From Chloroflexi bacterium RBG_16_72_14 (GTDB lineage: Bacteria; Chloroflexota; Limnocylindria; Limnocylindrales; CSP1-4), in assembly GCA_001797035.1 (NCBI GenBank), contig MGOE01000102.1, positions 1-12,863 of the forward strand: DNA of 12,863 nucleotides. The letters are read 5' to 3'. The position numbers were made by a program, and so were the translations under genes. Below are positions 5,463 to 11,658 of this stretch, one piece after another. Every line of letters begins with the position of its first letter. The first letter of the stretch is position 1. The notes beneath the pieces were generated by a model. The model had not been told where the DNA came from. It ran no database searches and saw only the letters and a program-made list of their open reading frames with translations.

Positions 5463-6026
5463 CTACCCGGCCGGGTCGCGGTCGAGCGGCCAGGAACGCC
5501 CGTCGCGCAGCACCGGCAGCGCGTCCGCGTCGACGCGGACCCCGTCGCCACCCGCGATCCGCCACGTGTCCGCCTCCCCACGCTCGATCCGCTGCGGGCC
5601 CACGCCGACGGTGAGCTCGCCGGTGATCCACAGCGTGGTCCACGTGACCGACGCCCCGGCGTCCACCGCGTTGCGCAGCCGGTGGGCGGCCGCGGCGGCC
5701 GAGACCGGCGAGCCGGCGACGTCCACGACACCCGCCGGGTCCCAGGCGAGGCCCTCCACGTGGCGCAGGCCGCCCGCCGCGAGCGCGTTGCCGTGGAGCG
5801 TGCCGTCGGGCTCCGGGTGCAGGGTGAGCAGCCCGGCCGGCGTCGCCAGCTCGAGGTGCAGGAACCGCCCCGCCGGGTCCGTCTCGAGCAGCAGCGCGTG
5901 CCGCAGCCCGCCGGGTCCGGCGACCGACTCGCGCCAGCGGCGCCCCCGCTGTCCCTCGGCGACCGACCACCACGCCAGCTCCCCCGCCGGCGTGAGGCCG
6001 TGGCCGGCGCGGCGGACGGGCGCCAT
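5463..6026 (-). CDS. Uncharacterised protein downstream of hflX
   Basis: This is a 187-residue protein that I do not recognise. It has no signal peptide or membrane segment. The sequence alternates short hydrophobic stretches with turns (LRHALLLET, GRFLHLELA, GLLTLHPEPDGTLHGN, VTWTTLWITGELTVGV), suggesting a mainly beta protein with several Trp residues. The ATG is 11 bases after the hflX stop, so it is likely co-transcribed and possibly translationally coupled; there is no clear ribosome-binding site. It is followed by the 235-base structured intergenic region. The open frame continues upstream inside hflX, but that part is a shadow of hflX. A lipid- or sugar-binding barrel is possible but not shown. 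Confidence 0.65.
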   Translation of the reverse strand: MAPVRRAGHGLTPAGELAWWSVAEGQRGRRWRESVAGPGGLRHALLLETDPAGRFLHLELATPAGLLTLHPEPDGTLHGNALAAGGLRHVEGLAWDPAGVVDVAGSPVSAAAAAHRLRNAVDAGASVTWTTLWITGELTVGVGPQRIERGEADTWRIAGGDGVRVDADALPVLRDGRSWPLDRDPAG

Positions 6027-6037
6027 CGAGGTGGCGG

Positions 6038-7357
6038 TCAGGAGGCCGCGGCGTCGCCGGCGAGGGTCGCCCGCCACCGGTCCGCCGACGCCCGCAGCTC
6101 CCCGGCCAGCGCGGGCGCCATGCGACCGCGCACCCGGACGTCCCGGTCGCGGTACTCGAGGTCGACCGTGCCCCGCTCGCGGACGCGCGCGAGCAGCTCG
6201 CCGGCGGCGTACGGGACGGCGACGTCCACCTCCTCCCACAGCGAGGCGAGGAGGGCCGCGATCTCGGCCCGCAGGGTGTCGAGGCCGAACCCGGTCAGCG
6301 CCGAGACCAGCACCGTCCCGGCCACCGCCGGCGCCGGCAGCGAGCCGTCGGCGCCCGGGTACAGGAGGTCCGCCTTGTTGAACGCGGTGAGCCGCGGCTT
6401 GTCGCCCGCGCCCAGCTCGTCGAGGACGGTCTGGACGGTGGCGCGGTGCTCCTCGTGGTGGCTGTCCGAGGCGTCCACGATCTCGACCAGCGCGTCCGCC
6501 CGGGTGACCTCCTCGAGCGTGGCCCGGAACGCGTCCACCAGCTGGTGGGGGAGCTTGTGGATGAACCCCACCGTGTCGGTGACGATCGCCGTCTGCCCGT
6601 CGCCGAGCTTGACCTGGCGCGAGGTCGGGTCGAGCGTCGCGAACAGCTTGTCCTCGGCCCGGGCCACCTCGGAGCCCACGAGCGCGTTGAGCAGCGTGGA
6701 CTTGCCGGCGTTCGTGTAGCCCACGATGGCGACCGTCGGGTACAGGCGCCGGTCCCGGCCACGGGCCGCCGTCTGGCGCTGCTGGCGGACGCTCTCGACC
6801 CGCTCCTTCATCTTCTTGATCCGCTCGCGGATGATCCGGCGGTCCGTCTCGAGCTGGGACTCGCCGGGGCCCCGGGTGCCGATCCCGCCGCCGGTGCGCG
6901 ACAGGTGCGTCCACAGGCGGGTCAGTCGCGGGAGCTGGTACTCGAGCTGGGCGAGCTCCACCTGGAGCCGCCCCTCGTGGGTCTGGGCGTGGAGGGCGAA
7001 GATGTCGAGGATCAGTCGGCTGCGGTCGATGACCTTGACGTTGAGCAGCGATTCGAGGCTCTTCTGCTGCGCCGGGCTGAGCTCGTCGTCGGCGACCAGG
7101 ATGCCAAACCCCGTCTCCGACCTCGCCTGGGCCAGCTCCTCGGCCTTGCCCTTGCCGACGTACCAGTTGGGGTCCACGTGGCGGCGGTTCTGCCACTCGG
7201 CGCCCACCACGTCCGCGCCGGCGGTGGTCGCGAGCGCGGCCAGCTCGCCGAGGCTGTCCTCGGCCGTCCAGCCGGGATCGTCGCCGGTGTCGACGGCGAC
7301 CAGGAACGCCTTCTCGACGGGCGGCGCGAGGTCGATGGATGCGGTGTTGCGCGGCAT
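6038..7357 (-). CDS. hflX: GTPase HflX
   Basis: This is a 439-residue protein of normal family length. An N-terminal domain (15-125) is followed by the helical linker with SRTGGGIGTRGPGESQLETD (153-172), a hallmark of HflX. The G domain contains GYTNAGKST (213-221), DTVGF (261-265), NKAD (327-330) and VSAL as the G5 region. HflX binds the 50S subunit and splits or rescues stalled ribosomes, notably in heat stress. I chose the ATG at 7357 rather than the longer ORF to 7531, because MPRNTASIDL matches where homologues begin and the extension reads as a shadow of the LuxR gene. A TATCCT hexamer 6 bases upstream suggests leaderless transcription from the 43-base gap. It belongs with miaB/miaA by conserved gene order. 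Confidence 0.95.
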   Translation of the reverse strand: MPRNTASIDLAPPVEKAFLVAVDTGDDPGWTAEDSLGELAALATTAGADVVGAEWQNRRHVDPNWYVGKGKAEELAQARSETGFGILVADDELSPAQQKSLESLLNVKVIDRSRLILDIFALHAQTHEGRLQVELAQLEYQLPRLTRLWTHLSRTGGGIGTRGPGESQLETDRRIIRERIKKMKERVESVRQQRQTAARGRDRRLYPTVAIVGYTNAGKSTLLNALVGSEVARAEDKLFATLDPTSRQVKLGDGQTAIVTDTVGFIHKLPHQLVDAFRATLEEVTRADALVEIVDASDSHHEEHRATVQTVLDELGAGDKPRLTAFNKADLLYPGADGSLPAPAVAGTVLVSALTGFGLDTLRAEIAALLASLWEEVDVAVPYAAGELLARVRERGTVDLEYRDRDVRVRGRMAPALAGELRASADRWRATLAGDAAAS

Positions 7358-7363
7358 GGCGAC

Positions 7364-7369
7364 AGGATA
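7364..7369 (-). promoter_or_regulatory. Leaderless-type -10 of hflX
   Basis: TATCCT on the minus strand ends 6 bases before the hflX ATG. There is no Shine-Dalgarno in the remaining space and no good -35. The same spacing is seen before the HTH-MNT gene and the second RHH antitoxin. Confidence 0.4.
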
Positions 7370-7400
7370 CGGGGTGTGGCGGGAGCGAGGGCCGAGGCAT

Positions 7401-9830
7401 TCATGCCGGTAGCCCTCGTGATGGGCTCGAAGGACCTGCGTCCTGAGGGGGGTCGATGCCGAGCTCCCTCGCGCGGAGCGCGACCTCCAGCCGCGAGGAC
7501 AGCCCGAGCTTCGCCTTGATGTTGGCGGCATGGACGGACGCCGTCTTGGGACTGATGAACAGCGCCTCGGCGATCTCCGGGTCGCTGCGCCCGGCGCCGA
7601 TCATGCCCAGGACCTCGATCTCGCGGCGCGTCAGCTCGCCATGGCGCATCCTGCCGGATGCCTCCGATCCGCGTGATGGGGCTTCGAGGGCGTGCTCCGC
7701 CTCCACGAGCACATCGAGCGGGTCACTTGCCTCGCCGTCGCGGAGCGCCAGCACGACGTCGATCTCCCGGCAGCGTCTCCGCACTCGTGCCAGCGTCCGG
7801 TCCGCGAGTTCGCGATCGTCGCTCGCCACGGCCACGACGCCCGCCCGCTCGAGCGCCAACGTGGCGCCCCACAGCCTGGCGGCGAGAAGTGGGTGGCGGC
7901 TGGCGACGGAGACGGACATGGCGGCGCGGATGGTGTCGGCCGTCTGCTCGGGCACCTTGAGGTCGACAGTCTCGCGGATCGCGTCGGCCAGCACCGCGCG
8001 AGCGGCATCGGACTGGCCCAACCCCGCCAGCGCCATCGCCTTGAGGCCCAAGGCCCACGCCAGCCAGCGATGGCGGAGTTGCTGCGCGAGCTCGACGGCC
8101 CGGTCGGCGAACGGTCGGGCGAGGGCAGGCTCCTCGCGGTACAGGTGGGCGATGGCGAGGTTGCCAGCCGCCGCGAGCTCGAACGCCGGCCGGCGCGCCG
8201 TCACGGCAAGCTCGACCACGTCTGCGAGCGCGACCATCGCCGCGGCGCTGGACATTCCCTCGCGGGCACTGGCGATCGCATACCTCGCCTGGGCCACGAG
8301 GAGGCGCTCGTTGACGTCGTCGTCCGGCCGCTCGAGGCCGGCAATGGCGGCCGCCGCCTCCTGCGCCGCCGCGGAGTCCGCATCGTAGATCGCGGCGTAT
8401 GCGAGGCTGGTCAGGGCATGGATCATGGATCGTCGGTCCCCGACCGTGGTTGCGACGTCGAGCGCGCGGCGGTTCGTCTCGCGGGCTGACGCCACACCGT
8501 GGACGTCGGCGACGAAGCCCGCGTACTTCGTCATCGCGGCGGCGAGCTGCCGCGTCGGCTCCGACGCGAGGGCCGACGTGTGCTCGAACCGCCGGATCCC
8601 TTCCTTGAGGCGGTTGCGGCTGTCCCACAGCGGCGCCAGCGAGTCCCACAGTGCGAGCGACGCGACCGGATCGGTCGCGTCGAGCCAGTCGAGTGCCACT
8701 CGGAAGTTGTCCGCGTCGGCGTCCAGGTTCCCGAGGAGGTCGATCGCGCCGTCGGCTGCCGCGCGTCGGGCGAGGGCGCCAGCCAGCTCGATCATCCGCC
8801 TCGCATGCCTCGACCGGAACCGATCGCGCTCGTCATCGCTAATCCCCCGGGCGACCTCGCCGCGGACGGTCTCCGGCAGGTGGAACCGCATCCTGTCTCC
8901 GAGCTCGCCGGTCGGCTCGACGAGCCCGATGGTCGCGAGACTCTCGAGGGCGCCGAGGGCGTCGGCTTCCGGTACCAGCGCCTCGGCCAGCGCGAGGTCG
9001 AAGTCAGCGCACACGGAGACCGCGTCGAGGACGTGGGCCTGTTCCACCGACAGCAGTCCACGGGTCCAGCGCAGGATCGCCTCGACCGACCGGCGCTCAC
9101 CGCCCTCACCCGGACCGAGCGCGGCGGTTCCATGCCGGCGCAGTCGATCCACCATCTGCGCGGGCGTCATCACGCGAAGCCGGGCGGCGGCAAGCTCGAT
9201 CGCGAGCGGCATCCCGTCGAGGCAGCGGAGCAGCTCGGCGAGGGCGGGGACGGTGGCGGGGTCGAGGGTCGCCATGCGGTGAATCGAGCGAGCCCGTTCG
9301 AGGAGCAGCGATCCGGCGGCGGACTGCTCGATGGCCGCCACGCTGTCGTCGGCCGGCAGTTCAAGGGCCCGGACGGGATACTCCACCTCACCTTGCTCAC
9401 CGAGCGGGACTCGGCTCGTCATCAGCAGCCGCAGGCCCGGGGCGGATGCGACCAGCTCCTTGAGGATGCCGCCGACTCCCGGAATCTGTTCAACGTTGTC
9501 GACCGCTAGGGCGACATCGCGGTCGCCCAGCGTGTCCACGACGACGTCGAACGGGTCCCGGCTTGCGGCTGCCTCGATCTGCATGCCGACCACGATCGCC
9601 CCGGGCAGGGCGTCGGACGCCAAGACCCGCGACGCATCGATGAACCACGCGCTGCGACCCCTCGCCCGAATGGCGTCGACCACCGCCCTCGCGAGGCGGG
9701 TCTTGCCTGAGCCGCCGAGCCCAGTGAGGGTCACCAGGCGTCCACCCTCAAGCCGTCGCATGATCTCGGTCAGGTCATGCTCGCGTCCGATCAATCGTTG
9801 AAGGGTCGGCTCGAAACGAGGGCTTCCCAC
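7401..9830 (-). CDS. LuxR-family regulator with N-terminal ATPase (LAL/NB-ARC type)
   Basis: This is an 809-residue protein. The N-terminus, PTLQRLIGREHDL (8-20), precedes an ATPase core with the Walker A motif TGLGGSGKT (36-44), a Walker B region around VALAVDN (D111) and the SRVPL segment. The middle (about 330-720) is alpha-helical, in the style of TPR repeats. Residues 732-792 are a LuxR-type HTH (LTRREIEVLGMIGAGRSDPE, then KTASVHAANIKAKLGLSSR). Such STAND regulators bind ATP, sense a ligand through the helical part and activate transcription. The start is GTG 9830, with GGAGGG 12 bases upstream inside an imperfect palindrome. No regulated pathway is evident, and the neighbour upstream is a secreted protein of unknown function. 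It lies between miaA and hflX, where dapF is often found. Confidence 0.93.
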   Translation of the reverse strand: MGSPRFEPTLQRLIGREHDLTEIMRRLEGGRLVTLTGLGGSGKTRLARAVVDAIRARGRSAWFIDASRVLASDALPGAIVVGMQIEAAASRDPFDVVVDTLGDRDVALAVDNVEQIPGVGGILKELVASAPGLRLLMTSRVPLGEQGEVEYPVRALELPADDSVAAIEQSAAGSLLLERARSIHRMATLDPATVPALAELLRCLDGMPLAIELAAARLRVMTPAQMVDRLRRHGTAALGPGEGGERRSVEAILRWTRGLLSVEQAHVLDAVSVCADFDLALAEALVPEADALGALESLATIGLVEPTGELGDRMRFHLPETVRGEVARGISDDERDRFRSRHARRMIELAGALARRAAADGAIDLLGNLDADADNFRVALDWLDATDPVASLALWDSLAPLWDSRNRLKEGIRRFEHTSALASEPTRQLAAAMTKYAGFVADVHGVASARETNRRALDVATTVGDRRSMIHALTSLAYAAIYDADSAAAQEAAAAIAGLERPDDDVNERLLVAQARYAIASAREGMSSAAAMVALADVVELAVTARRPAFELAAAGNLAIAHLYREEPALARPFADRAVELAQQLRHRWLAWALGLKAMALAGLGQSDAARAVLADAIRETVDLKVPEQTADTIRAAMSVSVASRHPLLAARLWGATLALERAGVVAVASDDRELADRTLARVRRRCREIDVVLALRDGEASDPLDVLVEAEHALEAPSRGSEASGRMRHGELTRREIEVLGMIGAGRSDPEIAEALFISPKTASVHAANIKAKLGLSSRLEVALRARELGIDPPQDAGPSSPSRGLPA

Positions 9831-9836
9831 CTGACC

Positions 9837-9858
9837 GCGACTCCCTCCAGGGGGTCGC
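9837..9858. promoter_or_regulatory. Imperfect palindrome covering the LuxR-gene ribosome-binding site
   Basis: On the minus strand, arms GCGAC and GTCGC enclose CCC...GGG with a TGGA loop, so the GGAGGG site (9843-9848) would be paired. It could be a hairpin that hides the ribosome-binding site or a dimer operator. A TAGAGT -10-like hexamer lies just upstream (9860-9865). Confidence 0.4.
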
Positions 9859-9892
9859 CACTCTACATCTCCCGCCGCTCCTCGCGCAGCAG

Positions 9893-9922
9893 AGCCGGGG
9901 CTCCGAACCCGGAGCCCCGGCT
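9893..9922 (-). terminator. Strong GC hairpin terminator after the secreted-protein gene
   Basis: A perfect 13-base stem (AGCCGGGGCTCCG and its complement) with a 4-base loop begins 16 bases after the stop at 9939. It lacks a T-run, as is common in high-GC genomes. It separates the secreted protein gene from the LuxR regulator. Confidence 0.65.
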
Positions 9923-9938
9923 CACCGAGGGCGGTGTG

Positions 9939-10541
9939 TCAGACGAGGCAGATGCCGTCGTAGCTGTGGTTGTCCCAGGTGGTCTGCCCGAGGAACTGGG
10001 TCCCGATTAGGAAGTTCGTCTGGTAGAGGTCACCGTAGTAGGAGCGCGTGGCGCCGGCGATCACCCGTCCGTAGGCATCGAGATACTCGACCCAGTTGAC
10101 CGTCCGGAACTTCACCGTCCCGGGCTTGGAGACGAAGACAGGGATCGAGATCGAGGTCGTCGTCGCCTGCTTGGTCCCGGACGAGGTGGTCCTGACGGCC
10201 ACCGTCTGCTTGCGCACCGTGCCCGACAACGTCTGCCACGTCCCACCGGAGGCCGCAGCCCACTGCAGCTGGACCGTCCATCGCACCGACGCCGCACGCA
10301 GGCTGCCCGGGCGGACAACAGGTCCGCCCGCCCGCACCGCCTGTGCCAGGATCCGAACCGGGTTGACGGAGTAGTCGAGCGTCGACTCGCACCACGTGTA
10401 TCTCGTGACAATCGAGCTTCCGCTGGTGCCGGTGAGCGTCGCCGCCGCCACGGGCGTGACGCCGAAGCCGAGAAGCAGCACCGTGGCCATCAAGCCCCCA
10501 AGTGCTCCACTGATCCACTTGCACATCGTTCTGCCCACCAT
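9939..10541 (-). CDS. Secreted protein of unknown function
   Basis: This is a 200-residue protein with a signal peptide: a short basic start, a hydrophobic core (LGGLMATVLLLGFGV) and TPVAAA just before TLTG, with cleavage near residue 34. The mature part is Thr/Ser/Val-rich and strand-like, with SVRWTVQLQWAAASGGTWQT and many SGT/TTS stretches. It has a cysteine near each end (TWCEST at about 51, GICLV at about 198) that could form a disulfide. No catalytic motif or known domain is recognised. An alternative ATG at 10526 (MCKW) has a weak GGTGGG upstream; either start keeps the signal peptide. It is followed by a strong hairpin terminator and preceded by a leader with a small ORF. It is exported and probably a beta-sandwich. 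Confidence 0.75.
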   Translation of the reverse strand: MVGRTMCKWISGALGGLMATVLLLGFGVTPVAAATLTGTSGSSIVTRYTWCESTLDYSVNPVRILAQAVRAGGPVVRPGSLRAASVRWTVQLQWAAASGGTWQTLSGTVRKQTVAVRTTSSGTKQATTTSISIPVFVSKPGTVKFRTVNWVEYLDAYGRVIAGATRSYYGDLYQTNFLIGTQFLGQTTWDNHSYDGICLV

Positions 10542-10549
10542 TCGTCTGG

Positions 10550-10609
10550 CTATCGAGGTCGCCACCGGACCTCTGGCGCAACGATGTCGTACGCCGGGGC
10601 CCCGCTCAT
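10550..10609 (-). CDS. Possible 19-residue leader peptide ORF
   Basis: ATG at 10609 follows AAGGAA (10617-10622) with a 7-base spacer, the best ribosome-binding site in the window. It reads MSGAPAYDIVAPEVRWRPR and ends in TAG 8 bases before the secreted-protein ATG. An in-frame longer start exists at 10636. A perfect hairpin GAGGTC-N7-GACCTC (10555-10573) covers its end. Coding status is unproven; it could also be a leader that couples translation to the next gene. Confidence 0.3.
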   Translation of the reverse strand: MSGAPAYDIVAPEVRWRPR

Positions 10610-10693
10610 CGGGTGCTTCCTTAGGTAGCTCCTCATTCTCTTCTCGCGCGTCGCGTGGGTGCGCGTTGGCGTGCCGGACGCTTGACGTTGGCC

Positions 10694-11647
10694 CTACCCG
10701 GATCGGTGACGCCCTTGGTTGAGGAAGGCCGAGAGCGCCGCCACGGCCGCCGGGGCCGGGTCCTCGGTCGCGTCCAGCACCGCGAGCGACGGCTCCGCCC
10801 GGAGCCAGGTCCGCTGGCGTCTCGCGAAGGCGACGTTGCGCTGCGCGTCGAGCGCGATCGCCTCCTCGAGCCCGATCGTGCCGTCGAGGACCGCCCAGCT
10901 CTCGCGGTACCCGATCGCGGAGAATGCCGGCAGCGACGGGTCGAACCGCTCGCGCAGCGCGCGAGCCTCCTCGACCAGTCCCGCGTCGAACTGGGCACGG
11001 GCGCGGCCGAGGATCCGGCGCCGGTGCTCGGCCGGCTCCACCGCGAGCTGCAGCCCCAGCACCGGCGCGCCGTAGCCCAGTGGCTCGGGGAGCGGGGCGT
11101 CGCCCGCGAGCGTCGCGATCTCGAGCGCCCGCACGACCCGCCTCGGGTTGCGCAGGTCCGTCCGCGCGGCGAGGCGCGGGGCGAGGGTGCCCAGTCGTGC
11201 GGCCAGCGCCGCGACGCCGTCGCGCCCGAGGTTCGCCTCGAGGGCCGCCCGGACCAACGCGTCCGAGGGCAGCGCGTCGGTGTCGATCCCGGCGGAAACG
11301 GCACGCAGCCAGAACCCGGTGCCGCCCGCGAGGATCCCGATGCCGCCCCGGGCCCCCAGAGCGGCGAGCGCCCCGAGGGCGTGGGCGCGGAAGTCGGCGA
11401 CCGAGTACGGCTGGTCCGGGTCGACGAGGTCGAGGCCGTGGTGGACGACCCGCGCCCGCTCCTCGGCCGTCGCCTTCGCCGTCCCGATGTTCAGGCCTCG
11501 GTACACCTGCCGCGAGTCGGCCGACACGATCTCGGCGGGCACGTCGCGCGCGATCAGCCACTCGGCGAGCGTGATCGCGAGCCCGGTCTTGCCGGTGGCC
11601 GTGGGCCCGCCGATCGCCACGAGCGGAGCGAGTGCCTGTGACCTCAA
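10694..11647 (-). CDS. miaA: tRNA dimethylallyltransferase MiaA
   Basis: This is a 317-residue protein of normal length. It shows GPTATGKT (14-21, P-loop), SADSRQVYRGLNIGTAKAT (42-60, with catalytic D44), HHGLDLVDP and the prenyl-donor region GGTGFWLRAV. It ends with RNVAFARRQRTWLRAE, the usual tRNA-binding end. MiaA adds a dimethylallyl group to A37 of tRNAs that read codons starting with U. The start is TTG 11647, with GAGG 9 bases upstream; the stop of miaB is 11 bases before, so the two form an operon. The following 152 bases hold a leader-like region before the secreted-protein gene. Confidence 0.95.
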   Translation of the reverse strand: MRSQALAPLVAIGGPTATGKTGLAITLAEWLIARDVPAEIVSADSRQVYRGLNIGTAKATAEERARVVHHGLDLVDPDQPYSVADFRAHALGALAALGARGGIGILAGGTGFWLRAVSAGIDTDALPSDALVRAALEANLGRDGVAALAARLGTLAPRLAARTDLRNPRRVVRALEIATLAGDAPLPEPLGYGAPVLGLQLAVEPAEHRRRILGRARAQFDAGLVEEARALRERFDPSLPAFSAIGYRESWAVLDGTIGLEEAIALDAQRNVAFARRQRTWLRAEPSLAVLDATEDPAPAAVAALSAFLNQGRHRSG

Positions 11648-11658
11648 CGGCGCGAGCC

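Noticed and set aside
5314..6719. Long plus-strand open frames opposite the unknown protein and hflX
   Set aside because: They are Arg/Ser/Pro-rich with no domain and lie opposite well-supported genes.
7358..7531. Longer HflX from 7531
   Set aside because: The extra 58 residues are Arg/Ser-rich and overlap the LuxR gene; homologues begin near MPRNTASIDL.
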